NCBI GenBank assembly: GCA_013396995.1
Contig: VWZP01010350.1
Span: 430,806 to 494,805, forward strand
From: Dicaeum eximium
Lineage: Eukaryota > Chordata > Aves > Passeriformes > Dicaeidae
Direction of reading: 5' to 3'
DNA length: 64,000 nt
Both the position numbers and the translations under genes were made by a program. Positions within the stretch are counted from its first letter, which is position 1, and each line of letters starts with the position of its first letter. Under the pieces are notes generated by a model. That model saw nothing but the letters and a program-made list of their open reading frames with translations. It made no database searches and had not been told where the DNA came from. Shown one piece after another: positions 12,672 to 25,900 of the stretch.

Positions 12672-14532
12672 AACAGAAATAGATTTAGAAAAGGTACTCT
12701 GGAAAAATAGAGTGGAAAGTGACAGGATTAGTGCTATCCATTTATATACGATACTTGGGGAATGTTTTTCTAAAGACTAAGGTACTCTTAGTTTTTAAAG
12801 TTCAATTCAAAATCTAAGCCAGCAGCTGACAGGACTAAACCTGCTTCAAATTATATTAAGCCCTGCAGATTTGAGCCACAGAAAAAATAATGACATTGCA
12901 TATTAAAGATAAGCCTTAAACGACCTTATTTACTTCACTACACCACCTGACAGGATCGATGAGATCACTAGCTATTTCTAAATTATCCCAGAGCACAAAA
13001 GGAAAGGGGGGGGAAGGGGAAACACTGGAATATGAAAAAAAAAACAAAGCCAAAACTATGAAACTAATTCCTTCCTAATTCCACCTACTTTGCAATTGTT
13101 TGAATTACACTTCACATTGTTTTCCGTTGTCTTTCCACTTCAAGTAGAAATTTTTCATACAGCTCAGTAACTAACCCCATTTGCAAATTATCCTATATGG
13201 TCAATATACCAGATAAAAATAAATATAATAATTCATGACCAAAACATCATTAATCAAGGAAGACTGATCTTTAACAGTATCCATTTTAAAGCTAGTTAAA
13301 TTGTCTACCATTGTGTGGAAAGCAATTTTATGTACTTATGTTTAAATGGGATGCATGGTTGCACGAAGCATGACATTTCTTTTGAAAACATACTGATGGA
13401 ACATTTGTGACAGACAACATTTCTATCATATATAAGATGTGCAACACATCTTACCATCACCTCTTTTATAAAAAAGTTTGTTTACTTCAGCTTACACTGC
13501 ATCAAAACCTTTCAAATACAATTATTATACACTTCCTGACAAGAAGTTGAACATTAGATGTCCAAAGCTCAAAATGTCTGACTTCCATGAGAGACTGTGA
13601 AAGTTGCAACTGTAGCTCATACTTCTCAATAAACTAAATTACACCTTAAGGTCTAGTGAAAAATCAGGAGACATCTTCTCTATTTTATTTTACTTTAGTG
13701 AACAGCTATGATAACTGTTATCACAGTGAATAGCGAGAAGTGCTAAAAGTTGTTGCAATACAGATAAAGTAGGAAAACTTGAAAAATCAACAAATTCAAT
13801 TACTTATCAGAATACATATTTCATAAAGATATATTACATGAATTATATTCTCAAAGGATGTGGGATGGGAATTTATCTGATTCATGGTTTTCACTACTAG
13901 GGAAGAAGAACCTGCAGGAGAGAATCTTTGGTGGAGATGTTTCTGTTCCAGCTTAAAAGTGGCACAGACAAGATGGAGTCAAATATCAAATACTAATTAT
14001 TTGAGCTTTCCCAAGGCAAAGGTGCAAATTCTTCAGTCTCCTCCCTGCACTTGCAATTTGACTTGAAGGATAAAGACTTCCCATCTGTGGAATCGATAGG
14101 AAATTGCCTGCTGCCACCTACAATTGATAGCTCCAAAAATAGAATAAAATTGATGTCAAAGGGAAAAACTGAGAGGCAGGAATTGGGAGGCAGGAATCAT
14201 TAAACAGAAAGAGAAAAGAAAGTTATTTATTTCCTTTGAGAGGTTACAAATTAAAATTCCCATAACACTTAGCAATGAAATATGTGTTCAATACAAATGT
14301 CTGCTTTTGTTTTCCTACCTAGAGATAAGATTTGACAGTGCAATTGTTAGTTGAATTACTGCTTCAATAAAAATCTGCCACCATAAACAGTTCTGTTATA
14401 AATAAAAAAAAGTGAATTGTCTCTTACTGTTTCAGAGGCTTATCAAAATCACTAAAACCCAACTTGGCAATTTATTATTAAAACTAAGAAGGCATATATG
14501 AGCCTGATTTTACCATGTTATGGCATTTCAAA
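12670..14532. other. Non-coding AT-rich DNA, no gene recognised
   Basis: Only short spurious frames and small G or A runs are seen (for example G8 near 13007-13014). The words 'gaggcaggaatt' and 'gaggcaggaatc' lie close together near 14172-14200 as a minor duplication. Confidence 0.65.
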
Positions 14533-15310
14533 ATCACAGAATCCCAGAATCATAGAATGGTTTGGGTTAGAAGGGACCTTAAAGATCATCTAGCTCCATC
14601 CCTCATGCCATGGACAGAGACAGAGGTTCCTGGACCAGGTACATTGGACCAGGTTTTTCAGAGCCCCATCTAACCCAGTCTTGAATTCTCCCAGGGATGG
14701 GGCATTCAAAAGTTTTCAGGGCAACTTGTTAAAGCACCTCACCACCCTCAGAGTGAAAATTTCATCCTAATGTCTAATCTAAACCTACTGTCTTTCAGTG
14801 TGAAGCTGTTCCCCCTTATCCTTTCACATGCTTTTGCAAAAAGTCCCTCTCCACCTTTCTTGTACCCTTCAGGCACTGGAAGGCCGGAATTAGATCTCCT
14901 CGTAGCCTTCTCCTCTTCAGGCTGGACAATCTCAATTCCCTCATCCTTTCTTCGTACAAGAGGTGCCACATCCCTCTAATCATCCTGTTGGCCCTCCTCT
15001 GGACTCTGTCTAATCGATACATGTTCCTCCTGTGCTGGGGACCCCAGAAGTGGATGCAGCCCTGCAGGTGAGCTCTCACCAGAGCAGAGCAGAGGGGCAG
15101 AATCCCCTCCCTTGCTGTACTGGCCACGCTGCTTTTGGTGTAGGCCAGGACACATTTGGCTTTCTGAGCTGGGAGTGCACCTTGCTGGGTCATGTCCAGC
15201 CTCACATCCACGGGCACCACCAAGTCCTCAGTAGAGCTGACTTGCAGTCCCACAAAGGACTCCACATGGGAAATCTGCATCTGGGTGAAACAGCTGTTTG
15301 TGCCAGGTAT
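14533..15310 (-). mobile_element. CR1 LINE, 5'-truncated, best-preserved copy in the window
   Basis: The plus strand begins 'atcacagaatcccagaatc' and continues 'atagaatggtttggg' and 'aagggaccttaaagatcatc', the reverse complement of the avian CR1 3' terminus. The copy is thus on the minus strand with its 3' end at about 14533. Inward lie the CR1 3' UTR and then the C-terminal part of ORF2 (listed separately). The 5' side is lost, as in most CR1 copies, because reverse transcription starts at the 3' end and usually stops early. The 5' boundary is placed at 15230-15310 and is uncertain. A small local duplication 'ggaccaggt' at about 14633-14657 sits in the 3' UTR. It shares ORF2-end and 3'-end sequence with the plus-strand copy at 55089-55580, which suggests the same or a close subfamily. 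Confidence 0.95.
14748..15240 (-). pseudogene. CR1 ORF2 reverse-transcriptase C-terminal remnant, frameshifted
   Basis: The minus-strand translation carries the C-terminal part of CR1 ORF2p. In order, it shows a 'VDVRLDMTQQ' segment, 'SVASTAREGILPLCSALVR', 'FWGPQHRRNM', 'RLDRVQRRANRMIRGM', 'YEERMREL' and 'RRRLRGDLI', and in a second frame 'KKGGEGLF' and 'FRLDIRMKF'. These are the thumb and connection parts downstream of the RT palm; the palm with its catalytic FADD motif is not present. There is a frameshift at about 14862-14868, where the 'LKG...YKKGGEG' match jumps frame, and a second near 14755-14762, after which a stop follows although CR1 similarity continues. The protein is dead and 5'-truncated. 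The start methionine of the open frame at 15370 has no meaning because it lies outside the CR1 match. Confidence 0.9.
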
Positions 15311-16375
15311 AATCACCTTCTTACTATAAGGAAGTATAACACAAACACAAACACTGAACTTGAGTATCATGAGTTCAGTAAAAGGTGTATCCCTGAAAGT
15401 GGAAAAAACATGACATAGACTTACAACACCTGCCAGACCACAGAGCTAGATCTTCTTCATATTTTTACAATGCAGCCAATTTACAATTCCCCATCCAGGT
15501 ATAAGAAAAGAGCCTCTAAAACCTACAAGTGGATGTACAGATTGCCCAACATTTGACTCATCTGCTGAATTTCATGCCTTTCACCATCTCTAATGATAAC
15601 ATGGATCAAATATTTCTGCCATCCTCTCATAAAAATGTCCCACTGCTGCTTGCACATATGAACAGTTTCATTGCAGGGAAATCCCTTGCTGAAGAACACC
15701 ATATAAGGATATTATTAATTCCTAAACATAAAAAGCTGTGGCTTTTGCAAACGCAGACGAATAAAGTCTGATACACCAAAATTTCACAAAAGCAGATGTA
15801 ACTACAAACAGTAATTGTCTGATTTGAGCAGGCTGGACCTGATCCAACTATACTACTGCCAAAGGCAACAAGGTAGATTTCTTTTTTTCTCCCTCTTCCT
15901 TTTTTTATTTTTTGAAGTCATATTTATGTTAAAGGATAAGAACAGCTGAAACAGAAATGAGATACTACAACGTGCTAAATCCCCATAGGCTGTAGAGAGA
16001 TTACATGGAAAAACACCCACCTGAAAACACACTACTAATGAATCTCACCTAGTAAGGAGAGCTTGAGAACTCAAAAATATCCTTCAATAAGCTGAAGATG
16101 TGTCCAGATGAAAATCATAGAGAGGAGTAAATTAAATATAGGAACACAACAATTGTGCCTCCCACACTAAAAAGCATAAAGATCAGCTAGCATATTGACT
16201 TATTAATTCTGCCTTCAAACATAGGAGCACCTCCTTTCCATAGATTACTTAGTCCATTAGGGACTGTCCCCTCCCACCTGTCCTATTTTATTGCTCCCAA
16301 GCATGCAGTGGGCTCTGGACAGGTCTACATGCAGCAAAATCTGGTAGAGCAAAACAATCAGATGAATAGCACATG

Positions 16376-16398
16376 CAAAAACAAACAAACAAACAAAA
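16376..16398. repeat. (CAAA)n microsatellite
   Basis: About five units of 'caaa', the first slightly longer. Short and unremarkable. Confidence 0.9.
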
Positions 16399-16452
16399 GT
16401 ATTTGGGCTAATGACTAAATATTTACAGTCTGATAAAAATGGAAAGTGTTAA

Positions 16453-16486
16453 ATATATATATATACATATTTACACACACACGTGT
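16453..16486. repeat. Compound (TA)n/(CA)n microsatellite
   Basis: A short TA run (16453-16465) is followed by 'catatttacacacacacacg', i.e. about five CA units. It is a short compound dinucleotide repeat. Confidence 0.88.
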
Positions 16487-17501
16487 CTAAATCAAGAAAA
16501 AGAAAGGAAGATGCTTTTTTTCTCTGAAATTCAGCTACATTTGGCACCGTTTTTTCAACCTGTATGTAAGTAGGTTTTATTCTTCATGAGTTTCAAAACC
16601 TCACAAATGTAATAAAAATCTAATGTAATCTGGATGAAGTATTTTCAATGTCACCTTTCAGATAAGCTACACCCTAAGTAAGTTAACATTTAACAAGTTT
16701 TGCTAAGTGAGCCATCCCCATTCGTTTAATGGCATCCCCAACCAACAAAAGGAAAAATATGTCACCATAACATTATACTAATAATTAACTGTGATGCTAT
16801 TAAAGGCTTGTGCTTGAGGCTCCACAGGGACAATGAATCATGTATTTACATTCCATCCTGAAAAGTAGTTGCTTGGTAGCAAGGATGCTCACATCTGCTG
16901 CAAAATAATTACAGGGAAAATATTAAAGACCAAAGAAAAATAAAACAAGCCAAAAAAGCTCCTTTGTAATCCCTTAAATGTAATTCAGGGATTTGTTGAG
17001 TTTCTACCAGGTGTTAGTAAAGAATTACCTCTCTACTCTGCATTTCTTGGTTGTAAAATATTAGCATGGTTTTAATATTCTGAGGTGAGATAAGGGGATA
17101 TAAGTGCAGATTATGACAGAGAAATCATTTGGGTTTATTCTGCTCAGGTTGTACTACTGAGTTTAGAGGGATAAATTATGCCTCAGATACACCTGTATAT
17201 AATCAGATCTGAGAAACATGAAAGTAAACAAAATGTTCTCAAATAATAAAATCCACAAAGTTGTACTTAGTGGATTACTGAACCTAAAAAGGAGACAATT
17301 TCCACACAATGTCCTTTCACAAATAATCTTGAAGCAAAATAATTACAAATTGGCTATTCCATCTTTTGGCTGATGGAATTGCATCCATCATTTAGTACTT
17401 AATGTCATACAAGCTTATCACAGATTCCTTGCATACTATCTCTGTTTTTCCCTATATATCTAAATTGAACAGTTAGAACTTTAGTTAAGAATTTGCTTCC
17501 T

Positions 17502-17546
17502 CATATGCACATATATGTATGTATATATGCATATATAAACATATAG
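17502..17546. repeat. AT/GT-rich degenerate dinucleotide tract
   Basis: Alternating 'atatgcacatatatgtatgt' type sequence, continuing with 'atatatgcatatata'. It is purine-pyrimidine alternating and contains short self-complementary words. Confidence 0.8.
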
Positions 17547-18170
17547 AAATTAAAAATGAAATGCCTAAAAATGTTGTAATATGTATAATTACTTTTATCT
17601 CACAAGTTTAAATTATTGCTTGAGAACATCACATAAATCTTCAGCCTAAAAAAAGAAGGCAAACATAGGACTGTCCTAAAGATACTCAAACAACATATAA
17701 TTATTCAGTAAATAGCTTCTGAGCTTACTGAGTTTTGGGGACTGACTCATGACTTTTATTCTGGGTGGCAATACAGCCTCACTGTCTCTCATGCATTTCC
17801 TTAACTGGACTATGAAGTCAGAACTGAGCAATGAAAGATTCTCTCACACTTTTCCAGGAATGAAGGTGAGGACTAGGAAAAGAGGTACCATTTTCTCCTG
17901 TTTAGTGTAGATTTTTACCAACAGATAAAACGAAATAAAATAATAAGAAAAAAAACCAAACAAGAAAACAACAAATAAAAAAACTTGACAGAAATAATAG
18001 CACAGGGACTCTTCTTTTCTGCTCTTCAAAGAATGTAGTTTATTTTGAGTAAGTTAAATAGTTTAAAATAGCAAGTCCTTTTAAGCAGAGTTTAGGTAAA
18101 ACCCTATTACCTAGTAGCTGATTAAAATGGACTTTCTGCTATCTACAAGTACAGTTTGGGTCACACAATA

Positions 18171-18504
18171 GAGCATCTGTCGATCAAAAAGAGGCTAAGA
18201 GAGCTGGGAATGTTTAGTCTGGAGAAAAAGAAGGATTAGGGAGATCTTGTGAATGTGTATAAATACCTTAGTAAAGAAGGAGGCAGAGTCTTCCCAGTGG
18301 TGTTCAGTGAAAGGACAAGAGGCAATGAGCACAAACTGAAATACAGCCAATTCTGCCTAGAAATAAGGAAAAAAAAATATCCCCCATATACTGCAAAGGT
18401 TATCAAACATCAGAACAGTTTGGCAGGACAGCTGGTGTGTTCTCCATCTAGGGAGATATTCAAAACCTGACTGGACACACTCTTAGCAACCTGGGCCAAC
18501 TGAC
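18171..18504 (+). mobile_element. CR1 LINE fragment (ORF2 end, 3' tip missing)
   Basis: The plus strand reads 'gagcatctgt', then 'gctaagagagctgggaatgt', 'ttagtctggagaaaaagaag' and 'gatcttgtgaatgtgtata', the usual CR1 series at the ORF2 end ('GAGAGAGCTGGG..TT.AG.CTGGAGAA'). In the frame opening at 18249 the translation keeps CR1 words 'NVYKYLSKEGG', 'SERTRGNEHKLKYSQF' and 'LEIRKK'. Later come 'gagatattcaaaacctgact' and 'agcaacctggg', typical of the region just before the 3' UTR. The canonical terminus (GGTCCCTTCCAACC..) was not found, so the 3' tip is lost or too diverged. An A8 insertion and several frame breaks mark it as old. It belongs to a different CR1 subfamily from the 14.5 and 55 kb copies. 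Confidence 0.88.
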
Positions 18505-21500
18505 TTTTTTTTTAAATAGGAAAAATAAAACTTCTGTGGAGAAGTCAGAACTGACTGAGACACCCCATGCATGAATGGTCCTTTATTCTCACACTGAGAT
18601 CCTCCATCTTCTGTGGTGCCCCACATGAGTCAGGAAATCACCTGAACACCTTTCGGTGAAAGACTTACGCCTGAGATCTACACTTACAAGTTCATGGGTT
18701 TTATATTTTATTTTGTAAGTAATTTATGATGGTGGGTCAACCATAGACAGGTTTATTTAAGCAGCCTATTTTGGTGAATTGAAACACATAGCTAGTAAGT
18801 TCAAGCCATGAGTAGACTACCTGCTCCTCATGTACTCCTGCTGGTATTGATGCACTGGTGGTCCCACTGCAATCCAGCTGCTGGTGTCCATGGCCTGCAG
18901 AACTCTGCTAGAAGGTATTTTTATTTGAGAAGACCAGTCAGATGATCTATTGGAACATCTTAGATGCTTTTGCCTTCAGTGCAGAAGTTGCACAAGCCCT
19001 TATTCTGGCAAAGCTTTGGAAATAATGAGGCCCAGATGGAAAGTACAAGCCCCTGGCACAGATAAAGCAGCCTTCAACCAGCAGAGTGTCCTGTAGGGCA
19101 GGCATGGGCACCATGGGCATCAGTTAAACCAAAACAATCTCAAGGCAAACAACAATCTCACAGAGGTTTAAATTCAGGCTAAATTCAGTTTAAAGACACA
19201 TTTTACTGTACAGACCTAAACCCAGACCCTTTGCACTTCAGTGAAGAAAATGCCACATGGATACTTTCCCTGAGCTGGGTTGAAGCATGCTTTTGTAAAC
19301 TACATATGGGGATCAGAGCTTGCTATCTTATAATAATACAACTTCAGGTAGTCCACAAAGACTGAAGGAAAAAAGCTCAGCAATTTTCTGAACTGATGCA
19401 TGGAATCTGTTCTCACAACTTATGAGCAATATTAGCCTTCTTTTACAGAAACATTGGCACCAGTAATTTTCAAATGTAAAGTATATATTGCTTTTTGGAA
19501 GGAAAAAAAAAAAGAAAGCACAAAACAAAACCCTAAAAATTTCCATTAAATACCTGGGGGGAAAAAAAATTAAAATTGTTTTGGAACTTCTATACACAAT
19601 TCCATTTTGGGGACAGAAATTTTTTTTTTTAAGTTTATATTTCTTTCCAGGTTTTGGCCAGCAAATATTTACTACAGCCACCCAAAGAGCTAGAAAACTG
19701 TTTTATTTAGTTTATACCATGTTAACACCTAGGAATAAACTGTGCACTTGCTGCCAGATCTTCAAATACATGCAAAGTTATTTTAAAGAGATGCACATTG
19801 GATGAAATGTAGGAGAAAACTGAAAACCTCAGTAGTGTTGTCATGCCCCTACACCCCACCACCCCTCAGTCCAAACTAGACCTATTCATTGTGTCCAAAT
19901 GTGTCAGGAACAGAATTGTGCAAGGCCATGGCTCTGTTACACACTGGAGATCTGCAGTTCTGCTATTCTAAAGACTCTACAGCCATAGCATTATTGAAGA
20001 CAACAGGAACCTGGTAGAAGGGGGCATACTCTCCTAAGCTATGGCACCTTAATATTTCAAAAATTACATTGCTGAAAAAAAAATTGGGTTGTATTTTTAT
20101 AAAAAAGCTACTTTAATACTATTTTTTTTCTTCCCTTCTTGATTAATCCCCTTTCCTTACAAATGTAGATATGAGTTTCACTGAATTTGGAAGGTCATAA
20201 AGTCATGCCAGTTTACACAAATTTGAAACCAATCTCAAAATGCATCAAATGATTAACCATGATACCAGACTTCACTCTAATGGGAGTCATGAACTTTCCA
20301 GCTGCAAAATCAGTATCTGAATTAGTATCTGTTCAGTCTACATCAATTGGACAAATATACTAAAGAAAAAGACAGCACATCATCAACTCAAGTATAAATA
20401 GCCTCTGGTTCACCAAAACCTTTGTGGACAACAATAAAGTATTAAGTGGAAAGTAAAGTAACTTACAGTAATTAGATTTAGACTGCTACTTAAGGAAAGT
20501 TGTGATTCAATACTAATAACTAATTTTACCTTCTGTGATTAGTGAAAGCTGATTAGAAGTTAAGTATGTTATCTGCTGGCTCTGACACGATTATTGTCTT
20601 ACTAAAAAATGCCTAATTAGTTTTGCTGCAGCTACAAACTTGTGTTTAACAGATATGCTCAGCAACATTGCCAAGCATTCAATTACTCATCCATTATTAT
20701 GCTCTTCTATAAAATGCAACACTCCTGTGTAGAATTCAGGAACTTTTGTCACTGTTCTGTGTGGACTGAATTCCGTGAAAGACTGAAAAACTGTGGATTT
20801 TGGATCTATGTTCTCAGACATAATACATGTAACTATAAAGTAAACTCACATTTTCACAATCACATTCAATAATTCCACAAAAATATATGAAAGCTAAAAT
20901 TTCCAGAGGCTTCCCTTGATACTAAAACATTGCAAAAGATGTAGGTAAATATGGTCATGTGAAATTGCCTAGACACAATTCCATTTAATTTCATTCATTC
21001 ACATGACAAATTATTTGATTGCTCAGACTGAAACATGAATGAAGATTAGACATAGCAGCAGATAAATAAGACAGATGGATCTTTAGAGCAGTTCAGGAAG
21101 GGCTGATGACATCTACTCTCCGAAGGATCTTCGACAAACACCTGGCATCCCACAGTGACTAGATAGAAATTCCCCATTGAGAACATGCAACAGAGTTCCT
21201 CACAAATGGTTTTACTAACTGAATAAGGACTAACAAGTTCCTCAGAATTAACAGAGAAAAGAAAGACTTGAAATAGTTTAACTAAGATATTATGTTCTTG
21301 AGCAAGGTGGCAGCTGTAGTTCCTTCAATTAAATTTTTCACTTATGCATATATTCTTTTTTCACTATATGGTCACCAGCAGCACAATTTCTTCAGATAAA
21401 CATTGCCAGGAATTCTCCACCATCAGTGTAAGGCTACTACAGTGCAAGGCCTCAGTAAACAGGGCAAGCTCTGCCTTGTTTGTGCAGCATGCATCAGGAA

Positions 21501-22888
21501 AAGTTAGTCTCCTCTTTGTTCACTTAAAGTTAACAACTCATTTCAGAAATCCTACCAACAGCATAAAATTATAAAACTAATTTCAGCTCTTGACATAAGG
21601 GGGAGCAATTCTGTTCCACTGAACAGCACTTCCTATTTAACTACAGCTGTTCATGGGTCCCTGAAAGAATTCAACAGAGTTGCTCTGTTGTTCTCTTTTT
21701 AAAGTAGCACAGAATCTCCCAAGGACAAACTTGCTAACTTAGCTGTCAACTTGATGAATAAAGTAACTTCCCTGGGGAGGGAGCGCCCTCCAGAAAAACA
21801 TTGCTGCAGCCACAGATGTTGCTTTACAAAAAAGATCACAGGAGATCCAGAACCATTTGTAGTTATTAAAGTGAGGCAGTTAAATGAGAAAGTGCAGATC
21901 TACCAGGGGACACACGGAGGATGTAAATTCTCATACCAGCATGACCTAATATGGATTCTCTTATCTCACTGACAAATGGTTCTTCCAGAAAAAATATGAT
22001 GATTGTTGCAATATTTTTTCTTTTCCCTCTGTTTTCTCCTTTTTTTTTTTTTTCACATCTCCTCACGCTAAGTTTCAGAGAATTTAGACCACAATTCATA
22101 AGCTGCATGTCTACACTTTTGTCTGCACTGTTCTTCCTGCAGGTGAGAAGTTTGTAATTCTCATTCAGGTGAGCACAGAGCATGTTACAAACCCATTTCA
22201 AAAGAGGAAAAATACTTTGCTTTTCTAAGTTTTACCTAGGGCTGTGTATGGGCTACTAATTTATGTGGCAATTTCTTGCTTACTTAGAGATTTCTGCAGC
22301 TGCTTTATTGAGTGTTCTATGGGATTAGACAGAGAATCTTGACCAAATGGAGTCCCTTAATAATGCATATGGACTATGTCAGTTTTATTATTTGGGGTTT
22401 ACTGTGATTTAAATGAGAACAGAGACAGGCCTTGGCTCCTGCCTACAAACATCAGAGCCCCTTATGCTTATGCTTCTTTTATGAAATATTTTTAAGTTAG
22501 AGAGCAGGACAGTCCCCATAGGCTATTTTTCCTTCAGGTGCTGAATTTAAAATCAATGACTGAAATTTACAGGAGAAAAAAGACCTTTGTAATCTTTCCA
22601 GATCCCAAATGGGCAACCCGTATTACAGTCTGTTTTACTTTCACAAATTAAGGTCCAAAAACCATGAAGGGCATGTGAGCCCCCATAAACCCTGCACACT
22701 AGTTCCACTTGAGTGAAATGAAGGGAAACTGGCAGGTTTGCTGAAGCTCAAATAAAACTTATTTTCTTGTACTAATTTAACAGGGTACCTGAGACCTTCA
22801 CCTATACAAAGTCTGTCTCCTCTGCCATCTACTGGAGCCCTACAATACAAACCCCAAAATACCATACTATAACATTCAAAATCTACCG
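18505..22888. other. Non-coding DNA, no gene recognised
   Basis: Unique AT-rich sequence. A T14 tract lies at 22040-22053. The block at 20460-20625 is dense in ATTAG/CTAAT words (see findings). The section 18530-19130 is less AT-rich but was not matched to any family. Confidence 0.65.
22040..22053. repeat. Poly-T tract (T14)
   Basis: Fourteen uninterrupted T residues within a pyrimidine-rich stretch (about 22010-22065). Confidence 0.95.
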
Positions 22889-22957
<69 letters not shown>

Positions 22958-22965
22958 GTTATTAT
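22889..22965. repeat. (ATT)n microsatellite, 77 bp
   Basis: About 25 uninterrupted ATT units, broken only by a G for A at 22958 close to the 3' end. It is the only long, nearly perfect trinucleotide array of the window. Purity and length suggest it is polymorphic. No CR1 terminus lies at its edge, so it appears to be a free-standing microsatellite. Confidence 0.98.
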
Positions 22966-25900
22966 GTAAAATAAACTGGATGTATAATCTAATAATCATA
23001 AAAAATATTGTACTCTTATCAGGCTGATCTAGCACAGCAAGCAAGCTTTGATCTTGGACGTAGCAGTTAGGTCAGCATTCCATATCACATAGATAAAATT
23101 CTTCCAGGCTTTTCAATAAATGAACATTAAAATTATTAGTCCTCATGCTAGTCTTTTGTACAATATAAAGCCAGTTACTCTAATGTAGTTCATAAAGTTA
23201 CCTGAGATGTATCAATTTGTAATGGAGTCCAGACTATTACATTATGTTCTTATGTGGTTTTAAAACAAGAGCCAAAAACAAGTTTCAGAATTTCAGAATT
23301 CCACACTATCCATATGCTTTGCAGCCGCCTGTAAAAAAGTCTGTACAGACTGGTGTCATGTAAAAATGCATTCTGAATAATACATTTCAGGATCATTTTT
23401 ACAGGCATGATATAGGTTGCAGTAAATCACAACAGTTTTCTTCTTCCTAAGCCATTTCAGAACTGATCCCGTATCAACAAAGAGAGGCTTAAGCCCCTTC
23501 AACTCCCAATGACTTTACCAGAAACTGACTACAACTCCAATTAAGCCATGATTTTGCACGCTCTGGAATAGGAATAGAGTGAGTGAAGAACTTACCATTC
23601 AGGTTAGCCAATGGCTTCATTATATTATCCTGTACTTAGCTCTCAGAGTTGCAAAATAACTTGACCAGAGAAGTATCTTCTACTGCTCCCATCTAATCAA
23701 TCTTTTGTTGGATTATAGATCTGAGTAGCACCATTTAAATATGGTGCAAGCAAAAAAAAAAAACCTGCTTTCAGTGGACCAATAAGAAAATTATTTGTTG
23801 ATCATATTCTAAAATAGACCTGCTGTAAGATGGATCTGGGCACAGAAGACCTCTAGAGGCCTCTTCCAATGTATATTTTTCACTGTTTCTGTTATCTGAA
23901 AAAGGCCCACCTAGCCCACAGCTGACTGGGACTCTCCTTGAGCTTACTGTTTGGCAATGCTGCCAGAAATGTGAACCAGACCATAAGAATGTCTACAGGC
24001 TACAGGCTGTCAACCAGTGGAGTCCAGCATGGGTAAATTAACATAGGCCCTGGCAGGGTCTAGGCAGTCTGAAGCCAGAGCATTGTGCCAGACAGTATTT
24101 TTCTTTTCCAAATTCCAAATTACCCATGCTCAGCTTGGAGATTATCACCTGAAGGAATACTTCCTTGTGGTTTTACTGAGTTAGGAAGTTTTGTGTGAAC
24201 GAGGAAAGAAATTGCAAGTCTTCCTCTCGATTACAGAAGCTGAACACTTCCTGAGATCTGAATTCTCTCCTTGCCCTTTTACACTGATCCTGCTAAAGTC
24301 ATTGACCAGTGATTCCTGAAGTCCCAGGGAAGGAGAGAGCTATGGGTCAGCACCCCATAGCTTCCATGTGAGACATTTTCCCTCTGTGTGAAAGACTAAA
24401 GGCATGCTGACACAGGTTGTTGGGCCAAGCCTATGCCCAGGGCCTGGGGAGCCTCTCCTGTGGTGTTTGTGTGTCACCATTTGCTGACTGGAGCAGGCTG
24501 TAACAACTTCTCTCTCTAGAGGGCAAAGTAAAATTAATGATCTTTCCATTCCCTTTACACTGCCATGACACCAAGTAGAGAGAAAATCTGATGTGACACA
24601 CAGCAGTCTCCAGCTAAGCAGTGATGATCAACAGGTCTCCTCCCTGTTGCCAGCTGTCTCTCCAGTGGTGGCACCACCAGAACATAACCTCCACCCCAAC
24701 AAATTCTAAGGGAAGGCTTCCTAAGAGAGGAAACTTACCCTTAGAATAAATTAAAGGTGGTTTAAGCCAGCTGTTTGCACAACCATTAACACACAGTGAG
24801 AAGAGAGTAACTAAACAGCTCTGCCTTGGAGCTGTTAATTGTTGGGGTTTGCACTAGGTTTATTATTTAGGTTGACTGCAGGAAGGGAGCTCGTGTTTCC
24901 CCAGGAAAGGTGCCACTCTGTTATGTGAGACATCAGCCTTTAACCACGGTTCTCCTTTGAAATAACAAGATGCTCCTCAATTAAGTGAAGGACAGAGCCC
25001 GGACATCTACCTCAGCGTTGTGGTTGCCCAGTTGATTGAGGCAGGGTTTTGAATTATCAAGTAAGGTGCTAATGCAGGAGAGAGGAACAGATATTGCACA
25101 TTTAACACTAGTATTTCTTAGTGGGTAACTGGGAGAAGCCCATTACAGAGCTCCCTGCTCCTTGGGAACCTGTGCTGGGACTCCTGTCCCCTCTGAAGAC
25201 AGCAGAGTCTGTGTGCCCAGGATGCTGCTGTGAGAGCTCAGGAGCTGGACAGCACAGTAAGCAGCTTTAACAGCATGGGACCTCTCTGGGACACAACATT
25301 TAAGCCAAATTTATCCCAAGCAGCACCTGGGGTTTTTTGCTGTTTTCCAGCTGAATGTTCTGCTATGATTTCCCTGGGGTTTAAGTTTTGATTTTCTGCT
25401 GAAGGAGATATTTGCAATGGAAGTAGAATGGATCTGACCTGATACATAGTGATACTATTACTGAGTACTTTGAGAAGCAGAATATTTCAAGTTGGGTAGC
25501 TATATTGCTATTTTAGATAACCTCTGAGGATATGTCTGAACAGCAGAATGCTCTGCAAGTCAGAGCTATCCTGTCTTAATATAGCACAACCATGTTCTTC
25601 TCTCAGGACAATTTGGGAAGCACAGTGCAGAACATCTTATTATATAGCCCTTGGTAGACTACCTGGATCAACCAGAACTAGTCAGAGTAAATCACCAGCA
25701 GTGCCCAGTCTCATCTTTTAAGACCATTACGTAACAAAAATAATTTGTGAAACACTTAGATAAAATAGTTAATAGCCACTATCAAAAATGCTAGAAAACA
25801 CACAAAATTCTGTATCCAGTGCAGGACTGAAGGGAAGGTGGAAAATAAAGTTAGAGCTTTGCCCAAAAAAGAAAGAATGAGACATCTTTACAGACCCACC

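Larger units (their letters stand above)
15311..18170. other. Non-coding AT-rich DNA with simple repeats, no gene recognised
   Basis: Holds several small simple repeats (listed separately) and unique AT-rich sequence. An A-rich stretch at about 17925-17985 gives spurious K/F-rich frames. No exon or repeat family was recognised. Confidence 0.65.

Noticed and set aside
18530..19130. Less AT-rich stretch suspected to be an LTR
   Set aside because: No TG...CA ends with target duplication, no polyadenylation-plus-primer-site arrangement and no retroviral coding remnant were found.
19488..19681. Overlapping K-rich and F-rich frames on opposite strands
   Set aside because: Produced by A/T homopolymers (A13 near 19502, T12 near 19619), not by a gene.
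23845..23890. Possible CR1 3' scrap ('gacctctagaggcctcttcc')
   Set aside because: Only about 25 bases fit the CR1 tail and no adjoining CR1 sequence was found; too short to support as an element.
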